Shown: positions 34,013-44,662 of the stretch, piece after piece | Position numbering within the stretch: position 1 is the stretch's first letter | Layout of the letters: each line of letters begins with the position of its first letter | Assembly (NCBI GenBank): GCA_963969595.1 | Contig: OZ018408.1 | Span: 19,093,823-19,157,822, forward strand | Source: Neckera pumila | Lineage: Eukaryota; Streptophyta; Bryopsida; Hypnales; Neckeraceae | Length of the DNA stretch: 64,000 nucleotides | Reading direction: 5' to 3' | Notes under the pieces: generated by a model | Told to the model about the DNA's origin: nothing | Databases searched by the model: none | What the model saw: the letters and a program-made list of their open reading frames with translations, nothing else | Program-made: the position numbers and the translations under genes

Positions 34013-34665
34013 GATTCTTCTTAGGGCTTTTGGAGGAGAAAGAGGGGGCCTCCTCAGGGGTTCTAAGTTTGCGGGCCTTAATAGGGCATCGATTTTGAAT
34101 CTTGGGGATTTTGGTCCTTGTTACCATGCTACAAATGCCCTCTAGAAGAGTGCAATTTTTCCTTTCTGCCACTCCATTTTGGTGAGAGGAATGATCAGCG
34201 GTGAGCTGTCTGGTAATCCCATGAGTGTTATAGCAGATAAGGAAGTCTGTGGAGCCCATTGTGGAGATATACTCACCCCTACTATTGATGCATAGTGTGC
34301 CTATTCGGAGAGTGGAGGTTTCAATAAGGACTCTAAATTGTTTAAATGAGTCTAAGTTTGTGATTTTGCTGAGAGAAGTATAACCAAGTCTTCCTAGAGA
34401 AGTCATCTATGAAGGTAAGAATATATCTACTTCTGTTTCGAGAGGATATGGGTATAGGACCTTATAAGTCACTATAGATCAGTTGAAGAGATCTATTGGT
34501 GTGGGTGCTACGTGTCTTGGGAAAATGGTTGCTAGGAAGTTTTTCTAACATGCAAAAGGGACATACATGTTTGATGAGAGGAATAGATGGGACCCCTGCT
34601 ACAAGGTGACGAGAAGTCATATGGTAGAGACTCTAACTACTCTCATTTGCTTCCAACACTATATA
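34013..34665 (-). pseudogene. Copia GAG-pre-integrase and integrase fragment
   Basis: The minus strand reads MTSRHLVAGVPSIPLIKHVC and PFCMLEKLPS (pre-integrase zinc region), a stop, RYILTFIDDFSRKTW, then FKQFRVLIETSTLRIGTLCI, NSRGEYIS, HGITRQLTADHSSHQNGVAE and RKNCTLLEGICSMV. These are the ordered motifs of Ty1/Copia integrase, including the DDE-type D and E positions. It breaks off after TPEEAPSFSSKSP where the CACTA-like DNA begins. Upstream, an LTR-start-like sequence (TGTTGGAAGCAAATGAGAGT) abuts it directly, so most of gag was deleted. Confidence 0.9.
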
Positions 34666-36471
34666 TCCACCTTTTATCTTTGCACATTGGTTGGATATAC
34701 ATCCTACTAATTTTTTGTCCGGTTTTGGATCTTCCATTTTCACACTTCAATTGATTATTTTTCCAAAGGCACGGATTAACTAATGAACTAACCAGCACTT
34801 GTCCTCAAACATTGGCACATAGTTCCACTTATTGGATATTTTCCAATGATTTAGGTCAACTCATTTTTGGAAAGAAAAGACACAATATAGGTGGTCAAAG
34901 CAAAATCACATAGCTTTCTATTGTGGATCGATCCTAAAGGGAGGACTATCTTGCCTATTTGGAAACTACTATGGATCTCTTAGTTTGCTATATGATTCCA
35001 TTAGCAATCCAAAAGTATACCTTGAGATTGTGGAGTAAGGAATGAACTTTTTGCCATGTGAAGAACTCATGTAGTGATGGTTATTGAACTCAAATCCAAT
35101 TCTTCAAACCCCAATTCCACATTGTAAGCAATTTCTACTAGAGTTGAGATGCATGATCAGTTTTAAATGACCATTCGGATTGAATGAAAAACATTGCATG
35201 CGTTGCTTTCAAATCTCTTGTTTGAACAAATAAAAAATTTCTATACGAACACTTTAATACTGCTATAGTAGTTTCATGGGGCTCTTAGTTATTGTCCATT
35301 AAGCATTGAATTGCCAGCTTCTTTTATGATTTTTTTCTCCTTACAAAGCAAAAAGTCCCTATTCTTTAGGTTTACACGTATTACACATGTATTACACAAG
35401 CGTTACATATGTTGGTCAAAAGATCAATTAATTAAATTGAAAATCCACAAATGACCTATTCAAATTGATTCAAAAAAACACATGAGATCAACATTGAACA
35501 CCTTGGTCCTTTAAAGGTTAAGAGACCTCTTCATTGTTATTGTTATTGTGGTATTAAAAGAATATGACATTTACAAATATGAACCTGTCTTTACTGCATA
35601 TGCCCGCCTCATAACTATGTACTTCATTTGAGTTGTAAAGACCATGGTTTTATTTCTCCTAGATAAATTTGGCATCTTCCTATCTAAATTTGATAAAAAT
35701 ATAAGATATCTGATTCATTTAGCACAATAGATCCTAGAAAGTTAAGCAACCCATGCTTGTTCTTATATTTTACAAGCCCAAGTTTCACATTTAAAGCAAA
35801 CAATGACTTACTATTTTGTGTGTTTGTGCTTGGTCTTAGAGGATAGTGTTCTTTTTGCCGGTGTAATTATACACGTGAGATTTCGTCGAAGTGTGACGGC
35901 AAGTTCCTCCAAATATTCCCCTATCATTTTCTAACTAGGAAGGCTTTCCTCCATACAAAAAATGTTGTCAAAGGGATGGAAGTACAATCTAAAAGCTAAT
36001 GATAAGGCTTAGCAAGGAGGTGGGGGTGATGCTCAAAGTGATCCTACAACATTTCCTTTGCTCTTCATTTGTAGCAATAGTTATAAAACTGCGCATTCAA
36101 TCTCAGATTGACACTCGGATTGAAACTTGATAAACTAAAATAAAAAATATTCATTTCAATCCCTCCCACCCGTTGTGAAGTAGCAGGCTTTTCAAGTGTT
36201 CCAAACATGACCTTAAACCATCTTTGTGAGATGTCTCCAACTTTACACATGGTGCAATATGGTTGTAAAATAATAGAGCCTGTAGTAAATGGTTTAGGTC
36301 TTTGTTAACCCAACAAGGACATTGAGGCTAAAAAATGTCCAATGGATGACTTTCAAAACTATTGTAGAGATAAAGAATGCACCTACTAGACTATGGGTTC
36401 AAAAATCAAATCATTTTTGGTTAACTACCATAATACCTTTCAATTTTGGCAAAAATTAATTGTTTTTCAAG
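34666..36471. other. Gene-free AT-rich stretch
   Basis: No frame, RNA gene or repeat family with recognisable identity was found. Confidence 0.5.
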
Positions 36472-36751
36472 CATAAGAGGGGATTTCAGGGTGTTGGGAG
36501 ACTGCGAGTTCCCCTGCATTCTCAGACTGTGGGAACGCAGCTGCAAGAACTGGTTGACGTGGCACGGCGACTGCCACGTCATTTTTGAAAAAAAAAAATT
36601 TTTTTGCTTAAAATGGTATTTTGATAAAAAAAAAAAAAAAATTCTTAAAAAAAAAAAATTCTGACAGGCCCGTACCGTCGTTCACTGAATCTAGGCAGAA
36701 TGGAGAACGGGCTTGAAACGGTCTCCCAAGGCCCCTGAAACCCCTCTTATG
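36472..36751. mobile_element. Family-A TIR element (MITE), copy 1
   Basis: 280 bp with about 30-bp terminal inverted repeats: left CATAAGAGGGGATTTCAGGG, right (inverse) CATAAGAGGGGTTTCAGGGG. Internally there is a palindrome TGACGTGGCACGGCGACTGC continuing CACGTCA, then A/T homopolymers and CAGGCCCGTACC. Related copies lie at 47297-47567 (inverted) and 52208-52484. No coding capacity; no clear target duplication. Confidence 0.85.
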
Positions 36752-37364
36752 ATATTGTAATTTCAGGAAATTATAATGATAAATGTTGAAAATCTTAAAA
36801 ATTGACAATGTTGATTGCCAAAATCAACAAAAATATGCCATTTTTAGGATTTAGAAATCTTGCCAAATTTAGCAAGAATTAAATGACCAAGTTGTTTTAA
36901 AAAAAAAAAATTCCAATGTTAATAAGAAGGTTTAATGTAAAGTCCAAAGACCATCTTCCGTCAAGAAATCTTCTCATAGAAACATGATGGAATTTCTTCA
37001 TTGAAATTTAGTGAGAATGGAGGATGGAGAGGTTGTTTTTATAATGAAATCCATTGTCTCTCATGAATGCTCAAAGGATATGGGACAATTTGAAGATGAG
37101 AGCTTGACCTCTGATTGTTAAAAAGCAATAAATTGTGTTCAAAGTAGAATTTTAGACCTCATTTTGGCATAGTAAAATAACATTTTAGAAAAAACTTTGA
37201 TCTTGAAAAAGTTGAGAAATAAACCTAACTTTCATCTTCAAAAAATCCGTTTGTGATTATAAGCCTCTAAACAAAATTTATGGACAAAATTCAAAGGGGA
37301 TACTTGAAAATGTCAAAGAAAATGTTCCTTCCAACTCTTCCTTGAAATTTATTTATAACTTTCC
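36752..37364. other. Spacer with no recognised feature
   Basis: AT-rich, stop-rich in all frames. The segment TAGACCTCATTTTG...AACACAATTTAT recurs inverted around 37780, on the other side of the family-B element at 37365-37670, so parts of this spacer may belong to an older inverted structure. Confidence 0.35.
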
Positions 37365-37528
37365 TTAGGAAAAATTTCAGCCCTCCGGAAGGCCACGAGT
37401 TTGGCATCCGCCCGGTGCAATTATGGAAAAAAATAAAAATAAAAAATTATTTTTTAATATTTAAAAATTGGACGCTAATCAGCTGATGTGGCACTAGTAG
37501 CGCCACATCAAAAAAAAATTTAAATATT

Positions 37529-37568
<40 letters not shown>

Positions 37569-37670
37569 TTTCAAAAAAAACATATTTTTTTATTCATTCT
37601 GAAATTGCACCAAAGGGGTTCCATAAATCAATTCCTTAGCGGCCTTCTGGAGGGCTGAAATTTTTCCTAA
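37365..37670. mobile_element. Family-B TIR element (MITE), copy 1
   Basis: 306 bp with 30-bp terminal inverted repeats differing at one position: TTAGGAAAAATTTCAGCCCT, then CCGGAAGGCC on the left and CCAGAAGGCC in the inverse of the right. The interior has the palindrome CTGATGTGGCACTAGTAGCG continuing CCACATCA, A/T homopolymers and a (TA) run at 37538-37560. Confidence 0.88.
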
Positions 37671-38081
37671 TGTGATTGGAGGCTTGAAATTTCAAAAGGA
37701 TTTCAAGAAATAAAATCTAGTTAGATTTTCTACATTAAATTAGTTTCAAGTTTTTTGTAAAAAGGTATTTAACTATGCCTAAATGAGGTCTAGAATTCTA
37801 TTTTGAACACAATTTATATTTTTGATTTAACTATGAGTAGTTGAGCTCCTACAAATCCTTACTATTTATATGTCCTATATGGGTTGTTGTAGAAGGTTTT
37901 TAGAGTTCGAACTCTAGGAGGTAAATTATTTCTAATCAAAATTCCTATAAAATCCAAAGGAGCCCAATTGCATGATTTAAAGTTTGATTAACCCTTCCAT
38001 TATATCAATAGTTTACAGGTTATAGCACCGCTTATCAAATTCCAATCGTTGACGTCTTTAATCTTCACTCTAGGAGTCTTG

Positions 38082-38815
38082 CATTAGGAAGAATTGGAGC
38101 CCTCTAAGGGGCTGTGAGTGAGGGGAACGAGGGAACAGCAACTGATTTTTTTTTTTTTTTCAAAAAAAAAAAAAAAAAAAAAATCCCCCTCTAGCGAACG
38201 GGAGAGCCTGGACAGCGCCCAACACTGGCACCGAACCTTATTTTAATATTTAAAAAAACATAAAAATAGTTAATTTAAATTTTTTTTTTTTTTTTTTTTT
38301 TTTTTTGGAATCTGATGTGGCACCATGGCGACCACATCAGCTTCCTAATTTGAGAATTAGTTTATTTTAATTATTAAATTATTATTTTAGTTATTAAATT
38401 ATTATTTTAATTATTAAATTATTATTTTAATTATTAAATTATTATTTTAATTATTAAATTATTATTTTAATTATTAAATTATTATTTTAATTATTAAATT
38501 ATTATTTTAATTATTAAATTATTATTTTAATTATTAAATTATTATTTTAATTATTAAATTATTATTTTAATTATTATTTTAATATTTTTTATTTTTTATA
38601 TTATTATTTTATTATTAATTTGTATTATTTTAATTATTTTAATTATAATTATAATATAATATTAATATTGTATTATTATTATGAATTTTTAAATTTTTTT
38701 TAAATGAACCCCGCTGTTCAAAAACAGAGGCGTTCCCCTCAAAGGGGCTGCACCTCCCCGAGGGGAACTCCTCAAAGGGAAGCAGCCCCTTTGAGGGTTG
38801 CCATTTTTCCTAATG
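38082..38815. mobile_element. Family-B TIR element, expanded copy 2
   Basis: 734 bp. Left end CATTAGGAAGAATTGGAGCC, right end (inverse) CATTAGGAAAAATGGCAACC; both continue CTCWAAGGGGCTG. It contains the family's palindrome (CTGATGTGGCACCATGGCGA, then CCACATCAG), a T13/A20 tract, a T26 tract and a 20-bp AT tandem array that accounts for its greater length. Confidence 0.8.
38361..38575. repeat. 20-bp AT-only tandem repeat, about 10-11 copies
   Basis: The unit ATTATTTTAATTATTAAATT is repeated almost without change (one G in the first unit), then degrades into simpler AT sequence. It lies inside the expanded family-B element. Confidence 0.95.
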
Positions 38816-40680
38816 GTTTATCCTCCAGTAGAGCTTCTTCTTCACCGATAGTTTCTTCTTCTCCTCGCTATACTCCAACCGCAATTCCGATTGGTTCTCA
38901 CCAATTCGACTTGAGCATTCGATTACACTCCAATCGGTTTTACAACAATATTTACATTTGTCTCTCAGCACACTGGATTCACTTTTATTCATGTTTCTTA
39001 TTTATTCTCCAATTGTTATTCATTATTTATTATTTCACTTCGTATAGTTTCTCTCTTATTTATTTTATACTTAATCCCATTGGATTCATTTACACAATTT
39101 ATCTAATCACTGTTGTTTTGTTTTCGTAAATTCAACACTCAATTGTATCAAACATTATTTTCAATTTAAGGTATAACTTTCAGTCTCTCCACATTCTCCT
39201 GTCCAATTGTGATTAATTCCCAGTTAGACTCATCCGACAATCGCTACACAGTTGTAATTCAAACTCCAATTAATCCACTCCAGTTTTACAGACTTCCCTA
39301 TCGGTAATTCTTTTACACACAGCACGCAATATTACTCCCGATTGATCACAGATTCCATTATACACAAGCACTAATCAATTTCAAATGCAAGCACATCCAC
39401 AGTTTCCATTTAATTTCCTCAAACCCACATCCAATTGTCAAACACACACACAAAACATACACATACACAGTTACACACACAATTGCAAAACATCTTGCTA
39501 TATTCAAAAGACAAAATCTCAAACAAACAATCACAATTGTTTTACTTCCTACGCTCAAAAGGAGTGCCTGCTTTGCTCGAAGGTCAACTGCTCTCACCGA
39601 TCGGAAATCACAGCCTAAGTACCCAACCAAAGCCATAACTACCCAATCGGTTCTAACCCTTAAGATCCCGATTCAACTAATTCCATTCCCAATTGGTAAC
39701 TATCACTACTAATCAGTAACAAGGCTTTACCAATTGACAAAATGCCCAAGTTAACAGCCCAATCAACCAATTGGCCAAAAAGAAAACATGAAATCTGACT
39801 ACAGTTGTCTTACTTCTTACCATCCAATTTGTATAAAGAGCTTGTCTTTCTTAATCTCACACATATTAATAAGTTGCTTTGGAGTTAGATGCCGAATATT
39901 TGATTCATTCAAAATCTGGGATGATGAAAATTGCAGTAATTATTTTTTTTATTGCCAAAGTTAAAAAGTAAAATTTTATTAAATATTTGACAGAGGTGCC
40001 TAAATTGAACAAGTACTAGAGTATCTTGGTGATCAATCTCAAACTTTTAGGATTAAGATGGGTTAAGATCAAACATGAACAAGTAGAACACTTCAACATT
40101 CTTTAAGTCTTGCCTTTGAAAATTCACAAAAAATACAAAAAATCTCCAAAAAATACAATTCTTTTTATTTCATGTACATGCAATTTTCATTTGCTTACAA
40201 GCAAAAAGTAATCCCTAATTGTTATATTTATTCTATCTAAGCACATTACCTTAAGTAAAAACCTTAAGTGAAAGGTTTTAGATCTTATACCTTGGGTCAA
40301 AGAGGTTAGCAGGTAACTAGAGGAAGTCAATATAGCTAAGGTCAGATCACCTATACCTAATCTCTTAAGCAATTGTGGCACAGATGGTGAGCAGTTGATT
40401 ATGCTGGAGATTTTTCCTACGCAAGGAGATAGAAAATACTGAGATTGCAAAATTTTCTTAATTTTTTTGCAAAACCAAAATTTTTGTGAATTTTGGGAGC
40501 CAAAAAGTGTTCCAAATTAGTAACCAATCTCTAGAGTCTTCCAATTCTGATCACTCAAAAACTAACTTCTTATTTTCTTCTTTCGTACTACTTTTTGCAT
40601 ACTTTAGGACATGTGTCACGGTCTTATTAGTTCCAACCTTAAAAAACAATAAAAAGCACGTTCTAAGCCTTGATTGGAAA
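38816..40680. other. Gene-free region with CAATTG-rich sequence
   Basis: 38820-39790 is unusually rich in CAATTG and CCGATTGG motifs and in C/A composition, unlike its neighbours, but encodes nothing recognisable. At about 39810-39860 the segment TTGTATAAAGAGCTTGTCTT matches a piece of the CACTA-like elements at 25390 and 33025. The rest is featureless AT-rich DNA. Confidence 0.45.
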
Positions 40681-42190
40681 TTCTCTGGTTGGGAATGGGT
40701 TGGTCCGACCTTAGGGTTTTCTGCATGGTGTTGTTGCATTGGTTTTGCAGTGGAGCTCAGAGCTTTGCCGTGGTTTGCCGAACTGCTCAATTGGTCGCCT
40801 TCGGCAAGACCATTCGGAGCGTGCTTTCAGAGCGCTGAATCGGGCGCTTGAGCGGGACTATCGTTGTCACTCCACTGCATGGAGTGCGGGAAGGGTTTCA
40901 GCTTTGGAATTGGGCAGATTGTGGTGTGAATGTGGAGCTTGGAGGAGCTGGAGGCTTGATCGTTTTGGATTTTGGAGGCTGTGAGAGAGCGGTGCTGTGG
41001 AGTTAGAGAACGATAGATCTGGTGAGAATTTGGCACGGATAGTTTCCTTGATGATTTAGGGTTTGAGAGGGATGCGAAAGGAGGTTAATTGGTTTCGGTT
41101 AAAGTCTGAGGGTCAGATTTGCTTAACCGCGAGGTTACTTCCTTTGCTGAGGGACTTGCTGAGGAAAAATTGGAGTTGTTGAACATGAGGGAAAGGAAAA
41201 GAGAAAGGCTGCTGCAGGTTGTTTGGTTCATGAGAAGCGGAAAGGGAGTAGTGGAGAGAGAGTGCATCTTCTTCGTTGTCCCGTAGAAGATTGCTGCTGT
41301 GATTTGATAGTTGTTAATCCTCTTGTGTCAATCATCTCCTGGGAGAGTGGTAAGGATGCAGCTGACGCCGAGTGAGGATCTTTCAGGCAGATCATCTTCT
41401 TGTTTTTCAGCTGGTGATTCTCAAGGAGCTTTAGGATTTTTTTGTTCTGCGTTCTTTTTGAGAATTTTAAGCTCTTGTCTTTGCCCAGATCCATGATTTG
41501 AACCACATGATTTAAATGCGAAAGCATTGAAGGCTGCACGATCTCTCTGTCCACACATGGCGCCAGTTCGCGAAGAATCCACTTCACGACAACGGTGACG
41601 AAGGAGAATTTTCAGGGTTGTTAGGTTTCATGGCGACAATTAGTCCTCAAGCTTGTTTTCTAAGGCGCATGCTGGACTTTCTTCGATGCCAGCGGTCTGG
41701 AGCGTGCTGTTCGAGATCCGAGTTTGGAGCTACAAGTGGTTTTGGAATTTGACTTCTGTCAAGTGGTGCATACAAGTCTGTATAGAGTATTTTCCCCCGG
41801 AATCAGTGTTTTCGCAGCTCCATTGTGAGATGCAGTGGAGCTGATTCCTTTTCTGATAAGCTCTCACCAAGCTCGGTGTCAGCCTCTCGGTGATGATTCT
41901 TCAACCTCATTCCGGTGGCCTTCACTCCCACCAGATTAGGGTTAGTCGTCTACTGTTGACATAGTGCGCAAGGGCCAGCACTGTGTAGATTGCCGAAGCT
42001 TGTGTAGCGCCACTGAAGTTTTAGAGCAAATGTGAGGGTTTGTGTAGATCTCGTGTAGGGATCTTCCACGCAACATGCAATCCCAACAACATACCTCAAT
42101 GTTTAAGATCCCTTATTGTCCATTAAGTCGATCAAAGCATAGAAACAACCTTAGGGTTTGCCACAATTAGGTCATTTTGCATAGAGTACT
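40681..42190 (+). promoter_or_regulatory. Presumed promoter and long 5' leader of the glycosyltransferase gene
   Basis: GC content and CpG use rise here compared with upstream DNA, but no frame shows homology. The stretch directly precedes the ATG at 42191. A possible 3' splice site (TTTTGCATAG, ending 42184) lies a few bases before it, which would allow a leader intron. Several short upstream ATGs are present. Extent and intron are inferred. Confidence 0.4.
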
Positions 42191-44662
42191 ATGTCTGGTC
42201 GGCTGCAATTCCCCGGAACGCCTCGCCACAGGAAGCGAATGAACACTCGCAGGTTGGTCTGCCTGAGCCTGGTCGTTCTCCTTTGTGTTCTCGCGGGCTA
42301 CCTCATCGCGCCTAACAAGCATCCCGGTTTCAAATACCAAGTGCCAGTTGCATCAGGCCCGGGTCGGAATTTGAATCCATTGTCTTCCCAACCTGATGAG
42401 ACCATAGTTGATGATGCCAATTATAATACCATAGTTGATGATGCTAATGCTACCCGGAAGACGGAAGCTGAACTGCGGCAGTCAGAGTTTTGCACCAACC
42501 ATTGCAACAGTACGGAGATCTACGGGAGGCTGTGGTATGCGGGACGCATTCGAGAAAACGCTCGCATGTTTCAGGGGGGTAATGATGATGCAGACGTTGA
42601 TGATCCGTATCGAGAGTCGATTGAGACCAATGTCGTCACCAAGGATTTTCGTTTGGTGATCAAGGTTCTGGCTTTCAACAGGTTGGAGTCTTTATCTCGA
42701 TGTCTTCTCTCGTTAGCCAAGGCAGACTATGGAGGTGACAATGTAAACATTCAGATTTTTATTGACCATTTTCGGTACGACGAGATTAGGGGAAATGAAA
42801 GCTCGGAGAATAGTAGTAGTGTGTCCTCTGATTCAAGGGAGGAAACGTCAACAACTTCAGTGGAGGGTAAGATGAAACGGATGTTGTGGGGTCTTTTTAG
42901 AAGAGACCAACCGGTTATGCTAGACAATGTCCCAATCGTTGCAAACCCGGCCGATGTTCCAGCAAACGGTACTGGAAACGAGGATGAAGTCAACGAAGAG
43001 AGAGAGGCTGGGCAGGAGATGATTGACAGGTTAATGGAAGGACCTGAAGAGCAAGGAGATGATCCTGCAATGAGTCCTGTTGGAGTGCAACATGAGGGAC
43101 AAAGAGACTTGAACGACGATTTGGTGAGGAGGACATTCGAAATGAAATCTTTAGATGAGCAGCTGGAAGATGCGCACGAGATTCTCAAGTTTGTGGATAA
43201 TTTTTGGTGGAGTCATGGCAAGAAGGAGATTCATTACAGAAGTCAGAACGTAGGGTTACAGGCGCAGTGGATAGAGTCATGGTGGCCAGCGGATCTAGAC
43301 GAATTTGCGTTCATAGTGGAAGACGACATGGAGCTTTCAAATCTTTATTACCGGTTTTTACGTACAGTGATTGCAACATACTACTACAACCCAGAGCAGT
43401 ACGATCCCTCTGTGTATGGCGTCTCCCTGCAACGTCCCAGATTTGTACCTGGGAAAGGAGGCTTACCTTTCAATGTCAATAGCACGAAGAATCTGTTCAT
43501 GTATCCACTGGTTGGGACGTGGGGCCAACTGTTGTTTCCAAGACAGTGGAAGGAGTTTCGGTTATGGTATGATAAGCACAAGAGTAAAGGGGAGAGGCCG
43601 ATTCTGGAAGGGATGGTGACAAATTCCTGGTATAAGAAACTAGGGGAGAGCATATGGACTCCATGGTTCGTGAAATTCACGCACTCTCGAGGCTACTTCA
43701 ATCTCTACACGAACTTCGTCGAGGAGCGAGCACTGAGCGTTTCACACCGCGAACCGGGCTCAAATTACAGGAAAGCTGTTGGGCCGGACTCTCAACTCAT
43801 CGATACAAAGAGTGAGGGGAACGACACCATGCTGTGGGTAATGTCCCCTTCCAAATCCTTACCTCAATTTGATTTCTGCTTTCGAGACGTGAAAATATGG
43901 GAGCCCGCTAGAGCTTTACCGGACCTCAATCCCATGCTGGCATCCATGGAGGTGAAGAACTCCGTCTTGCTAGTGAATCTCATTGACGTGCACAGCACGC
44001 TGGTTCGCAACTGGCTGTGTCTCATGGAAAGGTTGGGGTTGCGAAAGTTTGTCCTCTTGGGAGATGACAATGAGTTGACTAACGACCTCGCTAGACGAGG
44101 CTACGCAACAGTCTCAACGGAGCTTTTCACTGAAGAGGAGACAGCAGAGAGTCGTCTTAGAAGAGATATGGTTGCTGCGCAAGCTGTGCACGAGATTCTT
44201 AACCTTGGTTATAGTGTGTGGTTAACCAGGGCTGACACCGTGTGGGTGCACAATCCTTTTGATACTGTGGTGGACACCCCGGTGGACATTATGGGGTCGC
44301 AACCACTAGATAGTTTCCATCCAGCCCTTCTGTACATACAAGCCTCCCAAGGCAGTTTATGGAGTAAGTGGGTTGGGAACATGTCAGTCATCGCTAGAGA
44401 TGTGAGCAGTAGACACAGCAGTGTGTGGCTTGGTCTCCAGGACTTCGTCACTTCAAATAAGAACGGTCAGTACGAACCCTTGCCGAGGAGCCTCTCAGGT
44501 CATTTTAGGGATTTAGGATCAAACACCATAGCTTCCGGCAAGAAGGTCATTTTGCTCAATGGCTTACAGGGTCGGAACCTGCCATTGGTTGTCCACGCAT
44601 TGAAGGCAGCAGGTCTGTGGACTATCGACCAAGATTTGGCATGTACACGAGTATACTGTTAG
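42191..44662 (+). CDS. Type II membrane protein with two glycosyltransferase-like domains (823 aa)
   Basis: A single-exon frame starting at ATG 42191. A short basic cytosolic N-terminus (RHRKRMNTRR) precedes a membrane anchor at about residues 21-41 (LVCLSLVVLLCVLAGYLIAP), the layout of Golgi glycosyltransferases. Domain 1, about residues 150-560, begins LVIKVLAFNRLESLSRCLLS, has FAFIVEDDMELSNLYYRF near 376 (an EDD acidic motif where GT-A enzymes bind nucleotide-sugar and metal), then VGTWGQLLFPRQWKEF. It is split by an acidic linker at about 200-310. Domain 2, about 590-810, resembles the nucleotide-diphospho-sugar transferase family (PF03407 type): FVLLGDDNEL, DMVAAQAVHEIL, VWLTRADTVWVHNPF (D-x-V rather than D-x-D). 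Probably cell-wall or glycoprotein glycosylation in the Golgi; donor and acceptor unknown. Confidence 0.82.
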   Translation: MSGRLQFPGTPRHRKRMNTRRLVCLSLVVLLCVLAGYLIAPNKHPGFKYQVPVASGPGRNLNPLSSQPDETIVDDANYNTIVDDANATRKTEAELRQSEFCTNHCNSTEIYGRLWYAGRIRENARMFQGGNDDADVDDPYRESIETNVVTKDFRLVIKVLAFNRLESLSRCLLSLAKADYGGDNVNIQIFIDHFRYDEIRGNESSENSSSVSSDSREETSTTSVEGKMKRMLWGLFRRDQPVMLDNVPIVANPADVPANGTGNEDEVNEEREAGQEMIDRLMEGPEEQGDDPAMSPVGVQHEGQRDLNDDLVRRTFEMKSLDEQLEDAHEILKFVDNFWWSHGKKEIHYRSQNVGLQAQWIESWWPADLDEFAFIVEDDMELSNLYYRFLRTVIATYYYNPEQYDPSVYGVSLQRPRFVPGKGGLPFNVNSTKNLFMYPLVGTWGQLLFPRQWKEFRLWYDKHKSKGERPILEGMVTNSWYKKLGESIWTPWFVKFTHSRGYFNLYTNFVEERALSVSHREPGSNYRKAVGPDSQLIDTKSEGNDTMLWVMSPSKSLPQFDFCFRDVKIWEPARALPDLNPMLASMEVKNSVLLVNLIDVHSTLVRNWLCLMERLGLRKFVLLGDDNELTNDLARRGYATVSTELFTEEETAESRLRRDMVAAQAVHEILNLGYSVWLTRADTVWVHNPFDTVVDTPVDIMGSQPLDSFHPALLYIQASQGSLWSKWVGNMSVIARDVSSRHSSVWLGLQDFVTSNKNGQYEPLPRSLSGHFRDLGSNTIASGKKVILLNGLQGRNLPLVVHALKAAGLWTIDQDLACTRVYC

